A DNA stretch of 21,950 bases from Parcubacteria group bacterium (GTDB lineage: Bacteria > Patescibacteria > ABY1 > Buchananbacterales > UBA6539), in NCBI GenBank assembly GCA_002687175.1, contig NYZP01000006.1:1-21950 (forward strand), written 5' to 3'. Every line of letters begins with the position of its first letter. Position 1 is the stretch's first letter. Under the pieces are notes generated by a model. That model was not told where the DNA came from and did not search any database. It worked only from the letters and a program-made list of their open reading frames with translations. The translations under genes were made by a program, and so were the position numbers. Below are positions 15,349 to 21,950 of this stretch, piece after piece.

Positions 15349-18300
15349 TTATTTCTCTTTTTTTGACGATGGTTTATCGGGTTCTTTAGCCACTTGAATT
15401 TCGGCTCTTGGTGAATCAGTTGTTTCTCGTTCATTCACCACTTCTGCTTTGGCCGGAACAAAATTATCTTTATCTTTTTTAAGCAGTTCAATATTTAAAC
15501 ACAAACCATTAAGTTCGCGTAATAAAACATTAAATGATTCCGGAATATTTAATCTCTTGATTGGCTCACCTTTAATAATAGACTCATAAGCCTTTGATCT
15601 ACCAGAAACGTCATCAGATTTAATAGTTAAAATTTCTTGAAGGGTATGAGCAGCGCCATAGGCTTCCAAGGCCCACACTTCCATCTCTCCAAAACGCTGT
15701 CCACCAAATTGAGCTTTACCACCCAACGGTTGCTGGGTAATTAACGAATAAGGACCAATTGACCGTTGGTGAATTTTATCTTCAACCATATGGTTAAGTT
15801 TAAGCATATAAACTTTACCAACGGTTACTTGATGTTCAAACTCATCACCATTACGGCCATCATAAAGAGTCATTTTTCCAGTAGTATTAAATCCAGCTCT
15901 TTCTAGTTCTGACTTAATTGTTTCTTCCGGTACCCCATCTAACACTGGAGTTTTTACTTTATAGCCTAGCTTATCGGCTGCTAAGCCGAGATGAGTTTCC
16001 AAAATTTGTCCTAAGTTCATTCGGGATACAACTCCTAAAGGACTTAAGATAATATCAAGTGGCGTACCGTCTTCCATAAATGGCATATCGGCCACTGGCA
16101 ACACAATAGAAACTACTCCTTTGTTACCATGACGACCAGCCATTTTATCACCAACTTGAATCTTTCGTAAATTAGCAATCGACACTTGATACATTTTAAT
16201 AACGCCAGATGAAAGCTTGTCACCATTTTCTCGACTAAAAGTTTTTATATCAACTACTTTACCTTTTTCACCATGTTCTAAATACAATGAACTATCGCGA
16301 ACATCTCTGGCTTTTTCTCCAAAAATTGCCCGCAGTAATTTTTCCTCAGCTGACAGTTCGGTTTCTCCTTTAGGAGTAATTTTACCAACTAAAATATCGC
16401 CAGAAGAAACAGCGGCACCAACTCGTACAACACCTTCATGATCTAAATCTTTTAATTTTTCTTCGCCAATGTTTGGAATGTCGGAAGTAACTATTTCCGG
16501 ACCTAATTTAGTATCTCTAACTTCAACTTGAAACTCCTCAATATAAATAGAAGTAAACCGATCCTCGGCTACAAGCTTCTCGGAAATGATAATGGCGTCT
16601 TCATAGTTATAACCTTCCCAGGCCATAAAAGCGACTAAAATATTTTGCCCCAAAGCTAGCTCTCCAAGATCAGTCGACGGACCATCAGCCAGAATATCAC
16701 CTTTTTTAACTTCTTGGCCTTTTTCAACAATCGGACGTTGATTAATACAGGTGGAGGCATTTGATCTTACAAATTTATTTAAACGATAACTCTTTAGCTC
16801 ACCTTTATTTTCTAAAACCTTAATTTGATTAGATTGCACTTCAGCAATTTTACCGTCTGCCTGACAAACTGCCACGTGACCGGAATCACGCGCAGCCCGA
16901 GATTCTAAACCAGTACCGACCACTGGAGAATCAGGAGTAATGCAAGGCACGGCCTGCCGTTGCATGTTTGATCCCATTAATGCTCTAACGGCGTCATCGT
17001 GTTCCAAAAATGGAATTAATGAAGTAGTAATACTAACAATCTGATTTGGCGCCACATCCATGAAATCAACTTTTTCCACTTGCTCAATTTCCGGTTCACC
17101 GTAACGTCTTACCTCGGCTCGGGCAAGCTTAAAAAAGCCGTGTTCATCAATTGGTGTTGTGGCGGCGGTGGTAATTGAATTTTCACTTTGAAAAGCAGTT
17201 AAGTATATAACATCAGGAGTGACACGTGGTTTAACTGCAACTTTTTTAAGATCGGAAATTTTTTCTAGTTGTTTAGCAATTTTAAAAACAATAGTTTCAC
17301 CAGCTTTAACGACTATTTCTTTAGTCGCTGGGTCAACAACATCAACTCTAGCAATTTCATTTTCTGTTTCAGAAATTTTATTCTTAACATCATGTTTAAC
17401 TTTACGAAATGGTGTTTCAATAAAACCGTACTCATTTACCCTGGCATAACACGATAAATGCCCAACTAAACCAATGTTTGGTCCTTCGGGTGTAGCAATC
17501 GGACAAATTCTTCCGTAGTGAGTAGGGTGAACATCACGTACATCAAACCCGGCTCGTTCTCGAGATAATCCCCCAGGACCCATCGCCGATAATCGACGTT
17601 TGTGTTCCAGTTCTGCCAACGGATTAGTTTGGTCCATGAACTGAGACAATTGTGAGGACATAAAAAATTCTTTAACCGAACCAATGACCGGTCGAGCATT
17701 GATCAACCGGTTAGGCGTAATTTCTGAAATATCTAAAGTACTCATTCGGTCACGAACAATTCTTTCCATTCGAGCTAAACCAATTCTGAATTTATTCTGA
17801 ACCAATTCACCAATTGCTCTAACTCGACGATTTCCTAAATGATCAATATCATCAGGATCTTTTTGTGAAATATTTAGTTTGATAATCTCCGAGATAACGC
17901 CAACTACATCTTCAAATCTTAAAACACGGTTTTCTTTGGTGATTGGTAAATCATTATTAAATCGCTGATTAATTTTATAACGACCAACCTTACCAAAATC
18001 ATAACGATCAAAGTTAAAAAACATGGCATAGATCAATGACTTGGCATTATCAACCGTGGCCAAGTCCCCTGGCCTAATTCTTTTATAAACTTCTAAAAGA
18101 CCTTCGCTTTCATTTGCCGAAACATCCTTGGCTAAAGTATTTTTAATATAAGAAATTTCTGGATCAGTATCAACTTCTTTGAACAGATCAATAATTTCCT
18201 CATCATTGCTGTGACCAAAAGCCCTGAGCAGAGCAGTCACCGCAATTTTTCTTTTACGATCAATTTTTACCCAGATTACATTGTTAACATCAGTTTCTAA

Positions 18301-18795
18301 TTCCAGCCAAGAACCACGATTAGGAATAATTTTAGCGCCATAAGATCTTTTCTCACCATAATATTCAGAAGTAAAGAAAATTCCCGCCGAACGAATCAAC
18401 TGGGAAACTACGACACGTTCAATTCCGTTGATAATAAAAGTTCCTCGTTCGGTCATTAACGGAAAGTCACCTAGATAAACTTCCTGTTCAATCCCTTTGC
18501 CACTCTTACGATTTGATAATGTAACCTTCACCCTTAACGGTGCTTCAAAACTTAAGTTCTTTTCTTTGCTGACAATTTCGTCAAACTTAGGTTCATCAAG
18601 ATAATATTTTCCAAAAGACAATTCAAAATCCCGACCAATAAAATCTTTGATCGGGGATACTTCTTCAAACAGTTCTACTAAACCATTCTTCAAAAACCAG
18701 TCGTAGGAGATTTTCTGAACTTCAATTAAGTCAGGCATCTCTACTGCCTCTCGAAGGTCAGTAAAAACTTTTCTATTGTCAGCTTGTGAAGACAT
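15349..18795 (-). CDS. rpoB: RNA polymerase subunit beta
   Basis: This subunit is 1148 aa, shorter than E. coli RpoB (1342) because lineage-specific insertions are absent. The rifampicin pocket region near residues 376-408 (SSQLSQFMDQTNPLAELEHK, RRLSAMGPGGL) keeps the Asp, His and Ser positions found in sensitive enzymes. Catalytic-centre and clamp motifs are intact (GDKMAGRHGNKGVVS and QRFGEMEVWALEAYGAAHTL). The last 45 residues are a charged, probably disordered tail. It is the first gene of rpoB-rpoC; rplJ-rplL are not upstream here. The promoter lies at 19019-19047, with a leader of about 215 nt. No SD precedes the ATG. Confidence 0.98.
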   Translation of the reverse strand: MSSQADNRKVFTDLREAVEMPDLIEVQKISYDWFLKNGLVELFEEVSPIKDFIGRDFELSFGKYYLDEPKFDEIVSKEKNLSFEAPLRVKVTLSNRKSGKGIEQEVYLGDFPLMTERGTFIINGIERVVVSQLIRSAGIFFTSEYYGEKRSYGAKIIPNRGSWLELETDVNNVIWVKIDRKRKIAVTALLRAFGHSNDEEIIDLFKEVDTDPEISYIKNTLAKDVSANESEGLLEVYKRIRPGDLATVDNAKSLIYAMFFNFDRYDFGKVGRYKINQRFNNDLPITKENRVLRFEDVVGVISEIIKLNISQKDPDDIDHLGNRRVRAIGELVQNKFRIGLARMERIVRDRMSTLDISEITPNRLINARPVIGSVKEFFMSSQLSQFMDQTNPLAELEHKRRLSAMGPGGLSRERAGFDVRDVHPTHYGRICPIATPEGPNIGLVGHLSCYARVNEYGFIETPFRKVKHDVKNKISETENEIARVDVVDPATKEIVVKAGETIVFKIAKQLEKISDLKKVAVKPRVTPDVIYLTAFQSENSITTAATTPIDEHGFFKLARAEVRRYGEPEIEQVEKVDFMDVAPNQIVSITTSLIPFLEHDDAVRALMGSNMQRQAVPCITPDSPVVGTGLESRAARDSGHVAVCQADGKIAEVQSNQIKVLENKGELKSYRLNKFVRSNASTCINQRPIVEKGQEVKKGDILADGPSTDLGELALGQNILVAFMAWEGYNYEDAIIISEKLVAEDRFTSIYIEEFQVEVRDTKLGPEIVTSDIPNIGEEKLKDLDHEGVVRVGAAVSSGDILVGKITPKGETELSAEEKLLRAIFGEKARDVRDSSLYLEHGEKGKVVDIKTFSRENGDKLSSGVIKMYQVSIANLRKIQVGDKMAGRHGNKGVVSIVLPVADMPFMEDGTPLDIILSPLGVVSRMNLGQILETHLGLAADKLGYKVKTPVLDGVPEETIKSELERAGFNTTGKMTLYDGRNGDEFEHQVTVGKVYMLKLNHMVEDKIHQRSIGPYSLITQQPLGGKAQFGGQRFGEMEVWALEAYGAAHTLQEILTIKSDDVSGRSKAYESIIKGEPIKRLNIPESFNVLLRELNGLCLNIELLKKDKDNFVPAKAEVVNERETTDSPRAEIQVAKEPDKPSSKKEK

Positions 18796-18917
18796 AAAAA
18801 GTTTGAAGTGAATTATTTAATTACTAGATATCTTTGCAAATTTTATGCAAAGCAACAAAAAATTTCTCCCAGCTCTAAAATAGAGATGCGAGTTGATTAC
18901 TATTTTCTACAAATTTT

Positions 18918-18981
18918 GAGAAAAAAAGAAGCCCACTACTTAATTTTGTAAATTAATGATGCGCTTGCGTCGGATAGCGGG
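18918..18981 (-). promoter_or_regulatory. Possible attenuator in the rpoB leader
   Basis: In the rpoB leader, CCCGCT pairs with AGTGGG (18981-18976 with 18937-18932, one G-U) around an inner perfect 7-bp hairpin (18940-18946/18950-18956), and a run of seven U follows four bases later. The outer stem is short, so this is only a possible site of partial termination. Smaller hairpins lie between it and the start codon. Confidence 0.35.
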
Positions 18982-19018
18982 GAATTTATTTAAAAACCTA
19001 CCCTAATATAACTTATCT

Positions 19019-19047
19019 ATATTAACAAGATTATAAAAAATTGTCAA
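19019..19047 (-). promoter_or_regulatory. rpoBC promoter
   Basis: On the minus strand TTGACA (19047-19042), 17 bp, TAATAT (19024-19019). A second TTGACA lies about 23 bp upstream without a good -10. The gap 18796-19148 holds this promoter and the rpoB leader; no gene is seen in it. Confidence 0.75.
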
Positions 19048-19148
19048 ATGTTTTTAATTAGTCTTGTCAAGTGTTACAATTTTTAGCTAATTTTAGATAA
19101 AATATTAAAACTTTTTAAACTTTATCCACATATTTATTAACATTACTT

Positions 19149-20465
19149 CTACAAAGTTTTGTCTATTTCAGATTTAGCAAACTGACGATCATCCCAAGGA
19201 ATTATTTTACCACCTTTAGTAACGATGGCTTGTTCACTCCCCTTACCAGTTATTAAGACGACATCATGTGGCTTGGCTAAATTTATGGCTTGGCTAATTG
19301 CTTCACCACGATCTGCAACTTTAAAAAGATCTTTGTTATTCTTTTTACCAGCTTTCTTGGCACCAAGCCAGACGGTATTAATAATTTCTCCTGGATCTTC
19401 ATCATAAGGATCTTCGTTTGTAACAATTACGATATCAGCATTTGCACCGGCAAACTGTCCAAGAATCAAACGGCGAGATTTATCACGACCGCCACCAGCA
19501 GCACCCAAAACATGAATAATTTTTTTATGGCTAATTAATTTTACAATATCATATAAAGCTTGCGTGGCTTTTGGCTCAAAAGCATAATCAACAATCACCT
19601 TAAACAACTGACCTTGATCAATAAACTCCAGTCGACCGGGAACACTTTCAACCATTGCCAAACCCTTAGCAATACTGGACAAGCTTAACTGTTGTGATTT
19701 ACAGACCGCTACCGCTGCTAAGGCATTATATATATTGTGTTGGCCTAACAATTTTAAATTAAACTCTTGTTTATTAATGGTAAATTTCCCGCCAGCACTA
19801 CCACTGCTGGAATTTTCCGCAACAATTGAATTTTCCGCACCAAGTGTTCGGCCCAATAGACTAAAACCAAGTTTTTCTTCGGCTTGATGAGCTAAAAAAT
19901 CTTTACCGTGCTCATCATCTAAATTTACTATAATAGTCTTTTTAATTTTATTACCGGTAATTAATTTAGGTCTATCAGTCTTCAGTTTAGCAAACAGTTT
20001 TAATTTTGCTTTTTTATAATTAGCAAAACTACCGTGAGCTTCAATATGCTCTGGATATAAATTGGTAAAAACCAAAACGTCATAGTTAATTCCTAAATGT
20101 CGGTACTGTTCGATACCTTCAGAAGTTGTTTCAATAATGGCGTACTGACAGTTCGCTTTGACCATTTTTTTAATCATTTTTTGTAAAGCAAAACGACCAA
20201 TCATGGTCATTTTTTTGTCATTCAACTTTTCCTTTTTATCAACTTTAAAAATAATAGTTGAGACAGCGCCAACTTTAAATCCGGCTTGTTCTAAAATTTT
20301 GGTAATTAAATAAACTACCGTTGATTTGCCTGAAGTACCGGTCACCCCAATAACAATTAATTTATCAGATGGGCTGCCATAATAAAAATTAGCAAAAATT
20401 GCTAAAAAATAGTGATAGAATCGTTTAACTGCTCGGGGGGTAATTTTCCTTAAAATGTTTAACAT
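19149..20465 (-). CDS. Mur ligase family protein, MurE/MurT-like
   Basis: This ATP-dependent amide ligase is probably the peptidoglycan UDP-MurNAc-tripeptide synthetase of this lineage or a MurT-like relative. The protein is 438 aa and lacks the usual N-terminal Mur domain: a hydrophobic 30-residue lead goes straight into the ATP loop GVTGTSGKST at 40-49. ETTSEG at 112-117, TNLYPEHIEAHGS at 134-146, GQHNIYNALAA at 241-251 and GAAGGGRDKSRR at 321-332 are the family's central and C-terminal motifs. The amino-acid selecting motif (DNPR in DAP-type MurE) reads EDPY at 351-354, so meso-diaminopimelate use is unlikely. It is transcribed leftward, away from the XRE unit. Confidence 0.85.
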   Translation of the reverse strand: MLNILRKITPRAVKRFYHYFLAIFANFYYGSPSDKLIVIGVTGTSGKSTVVYLITKILEQAGFKVGAVSTIIFKVDKKEKLNDKKMTMIGRFALQKMIKKMVKANCQYAIIETTSEGIEQYRHLGINYDVLVFTNLYPEHIEAHGSFANYKKAKLKLFAKLKTDRPKLITGNKIKKTIIVNLDDEHGKDFLAHQAEEKLGFSLLGRTLGAENSIVAENSSSGSAGGKFTINKQEFNLKLLGQHNIYNALAAVAVCKSQQLSLSSIAKGLAMVESVPGRLEFIDQGQLFKVIVDYAFEPKATQALYDIVKLISHKKIIHVLGAAGGGRDKSRRLILGQFAGANADIVIVTNEDPYDEDPGEIINTVWLGAKKAGKKNNKDLFKVADRGEAISQAINLAKPHDVVLITGKGSEQAIVTKGGKIIPWDDRQFAKSEIDKTL

Positions 20466-20474
20466 AACCTAAAT

Positions 20475-20503
20475 ATTTTACCATCTTGCCATTTTACCAG
20501 CAA
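20475..20503 (-). promoter_or_regulatory. Extended -10 promoter giving a near-leaderless mRNA
   Basis: On the minus strand TTGCTG (20503-20498), 17 bp, TAAAAT (20480-20475) preceded by TGG. Only 9 bp separate the -10 box from the ATG at 20465, so the transcript would start within about 3 nt of the start codon. Confidence 0.6.
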
Positions 20504-20524
20504 ATACAATTATCGCGTACTATT

Positions 20525-20835
20525 CCGCCTGACGGCGGTGACCACTTTTGCGGCCAAAAGTGGTCAGAAAACCCTTGGGGGCAGCGAACCGCTCTCACGT
20601 TGATTAATTCTCTACCATATCTATAGGGGCGCTAAGGCGCTGCCCCCAAACCCCCAGTATTTGTTTTATTTTTTATTATTATTTTATCTCTATAGATTTA
20701 ATGCAACTGAATTGTTCTTGTGGATGGGGTCTGGCCGCAGGGTCCTGAGCCCCTAGCGAGGACTCTGCGGGAAAATCAACGAGCTTGGAGAATAAAGGCC
20801 CCAGGCTTTTTGGGTACTTTTTCTAAAAAAGTACC
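20525..20835. other. Gene-free island of five hairpins
   Basis: No coding frame is supported. Inverted repeats lie at 20525-20529/20534-20538, 20541-20550/20555-20564 (perfect 10 bp), 20575-20586/20638-20649 (perfect 12 bp around 51 nt), 20735-20746/20759-20770 (11 of 12) and 20813-20822/20826-20835 (perfect 10 bp, GGTACTTTTT type). It is richer in G+C than its surroundings. It could be degraded mobile DNA, an array of palindromic repeats or a structured RNA; I could not match it to tmRNA, RNase P, SRP or 6S RNA. Confidence 0.55.
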
Positions 20836-20915
20836 AAAGAAATCTTGCCTTTTAGACCTAAGTATACTTTAATATAAGCCAAATGGTCTTAATAAATTTA
20901 TCCCCCATCACCCTC

Positions 20916-20944
20916 TTGACAGGGTATTTTTTATTGGTTAAACT
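20916..20944 (+). promoter_or_regulatory. Promoter of the XRE-surface protein unit
   Basis: TTGACA (20916-20921), 17 bp, TAAACT (20939-20944). A palindromic operator begins inside the -10 box, so a bound dimer would block RNA polymerase. Confidence 0.7.
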
Positions 20945-21001
20945 ATCAATATAATGATATCAATATATTGATAGTACCTAACTTAAGTTAATGCGCATTA
21001 A
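20942..21001 (+). promoter_or_regulatory. Palindromic operator array over -10, start site and ATG
   Basis: A 34-bp palindrome (20942-20975) has perfect 11-bp arms (ACTATCAATAT/ATATTGATAGT) and a TGATATCA centre; only one symmetric pair does not match. TATCAATAT also recurs as a direct copy at 20944 and 20958, giving several half-sites. Two more perfect palindromes follow: 20979-20990 (TAACTTAAGTTA) and 20988-21001 (TTAATGCGCATTAA), the last enclosing the start codon. Autoregulation by the XRE protein is the natural inference. Confidence 0.65.
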
Positions 21002-21203
21002 CGCTAGAAAATTAGGTAAAAATATAAAGAAACTGCGATTACGGGTCGGTTTATCGCAGGAGGCTTTAGCATATAAAGCCGACATTAGGCTCTCTAATTT
21101 AGCTAAATTAGAGGGCGGTTTTAATTCTAATCCTACTTTGCAAACACTGGTATCCATTGCCAGTGTTTTAACTAGAGGAAGTATCGATGCCTTACTTAGA
21201 TAG
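20991..21203 (+). CDS. XRE-family DNA-binding protein, 70 aa
   Basis: A single helix-turn-helix domain of the Cro/CI type fills the whole protein: LGKNIKKLRLRVGLSQEALA forms helices 1-2, IRLSNLAKLEGG is the recognition region, and NPTLQTLVSIASVL are helices 4-5. There is no effector or dimerisation domain beyond it. The start is at 20991, inside a palindrome and without an SD. The upstream operator and promoter suggest it represses its own unit. Its last 17 bp overlap the start of a secreted surface protein, so the two are coupled. The gene also holds three perfect hairpins. HTH identity is firm; the target is inferred. Confidence 0.85.
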   Translation: MRINARKLGKNIKKLRLRVGLSQEALAYKADIRLSNLAKLEGGFNSNPTLQTLVSIASVLTRGSIDALLR

Positions 21204-21950
21204 AAAATACAGTTACCACCGCCGAAGCAGGTCTCACAACCTTCGTGAAGCCGGGCTTTTTGTTGGCTTTTCTATGCTAGCGATAATGTTGACCTTGTTT
21301 GTCTTGGGTTGGATTGCCTATGCCTTTGATACTCAACCGGCCCAAGCCGCCTCTGGTATTAACCAACAACTTAACTACCAAGGTAAGATGACTGACAGTA
21401 GTGGTGTTCAAGTGTCTGACCAGGATTGGAACTTTAAGTTTGAAATTTATGATGCTGAAACAAATGGTAATTTATTATGGACTGAAAGATGGACCTCTAG
21501 TTCGACTGCGGTTTCTACAGTTAATGGGGTCTTCTCAGTTACCTTAGGTTCTTTAGGCCAAAGTGATGAACTAGCTGACCTTGATTGGAACAATGACAGT
21601 CTGTGGTTACAAGTTGATTTAAATGCTGACCTAGATGTAGTAGCTGATTGGGAAGAGAATTTTGGTACTAGAAAAAGACTTACTTCAGTCGCTTATGCTT
21701 TTAACTCTGGTTTATTAAATGGCTATAGTGCTACTACCACCTTGGCTGCTTCTTCCACCATTCCAGTATTTGATAAAGATCTTACTTTGAATCTATTTAC
21801 TGGTGGGGTTAGTTCTACGAAGGCCACTTCTACTCAATTATACGTAGGGGCTAATGCTACGGTGACTAATAATCTAGCAGTTGGTGGTTATGTTTCTAGC
21901 ACTAACTATGTCTTTGGTGATGGAGGGTCTGACTTTGGTGGAGCTCCTGA
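21187..21950 (+). CDS. Secreted tail-fibre/adhesin-like surface protein, 5' part
   Basis: The frame runs off the right edge; 254 codons are visible. It starts with a basic N-region (residues 1-20, many Arg/Lys/His), then a hydrophobic helix (about 23-46) and a signal-peptidase-like AQAA (52-55). The exported part opens with INQQLNYQGKMTDSSGVQVS, continues with FKFEIYDAETNGNLLWTE, VNGVFSVTLGS, and RKRLTSVAYAFNSG. This is the beta-rich N-terminal domain common in CPR surface and tail-fibre-like proteins. Thr/Ser/Ala-rich repeats follow (LYVGANATVTNNLAVGG). The start is chosen from the signal peptide and GAGG 8 nt upstream. It overlaps the XRE gene, so it is likely translated by coupling and controlled by its operator. 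The full size is unknown. Confidence 0.8.
   Translation, partial: MPYLDRKYSYHRRSRSHNLREAGLFVGFSMLAIMLTLFVLGWIAYAFDTQPAQAASGINQQLNYQGKMTDSSGVQVSDQDWNFKFEIYDAETNGNLLWTERWTSSSTAVSTVNGVFSVTLGSLGQSDELADLDWNNDSLWLQVDLNADLDVVADWEENFGTRKRLTSVAYAFNSGLLNGYSATTTLAASSTIPVFDKDLTLNLFTGGVSSTKATSTQLYVGANATVTNNLAVGGYVSSTNYVFGDGGSDFGGAP

Noticed and set aside
19056..19066. Second TTGACA upstream of the rpoB promoter as a separate promoter
   Set aside because: At the right distance there is no acceptable -10 box.
20525..20835. Known structured RNA (tmRNA, RNase P, SRP, 6S)
   Set aside because: None of the conserved signature stretches of these RNAs could be found in this region.
1..21950. CRISPR array or tRNA genes
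   Set aside because: No regularly spaced direct repeats and no cloverleaf with TTCGA arm and acceptor stem were found; the cloverleaf at 6066 is a palindromic repeat, not a tRNA.

Overview
The window looks like chromosomal DNA from a Candidate Phyla Radiation (Patescibacteria) bacterium. This is inferred from AT-rich coding with standard stop use, a compact core-gene layout, a short RpoB (1148 aa), a Mur ligase without its usual N-terminal domain, a THUMP/Trm11-like methyltransferase, a RodZ-like protein with an extracellular Ig-like domain, and a secreted tail-fibre-like protein of a type common in that group. No rRNA, tRNA or CRISPR array is visible, so the lineage cannot be fixed further. 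Most core genes lack a Shine-Dalgarno (SD) sequence; a few small accessory genes have strong ones.

Region 1 (1-3200, mostly +). The 3' part of a serine recombinase gene, broken by an in-frame TGA at a zinc-ribbon Cys position, runs into and overlaps the start of ychF. A chain of palindromes follows, then a convergent RNA methyltransferase gene.

Region 2 (3200-6330). Two small Cys-containing proteins are read leftward from a near-consensus promoter. Back to back with it lies a rightward promoter and a hairpin-rich leader ending in an intrinsic terminator 10 nt before rpsF. The operon rpsF-ssb-rpsR-efp follows, then a cloverleaf-like repeat and a 35-aa highly basic protein.

Region 3 (6330-19150). 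A small membrane-protein pair, apparently frameshifted, faces the leftward operon ftsK-rodZ-like-recA. Upstream of that lies the leftward operon rpoB-rpoC. The ftsK leader holds mutually exclusive inverted repeats, one of which would pair with the ftsK start region. This is the strongest candidate for an undescribed element in the window. rpoB has a good promoter and a long structured leader.

Region 4 (19150-21950). A MurE/MurT-like ligase gene with a promoter that predicts an almost leaderless mRNA is read leftward. A 300-bp gene-free stretch of five hairpins comes next. Then a rightward unit: a consensus-like promoter, a nearly perfect 34-bp palindromic operator, two more palindromes reaching over the start codon, a 70-aa XRE-type repressor-like gene containing three internal hairpins, and, overlapping it by 17 bp, the start of a secreted surface protein that runs off the window.
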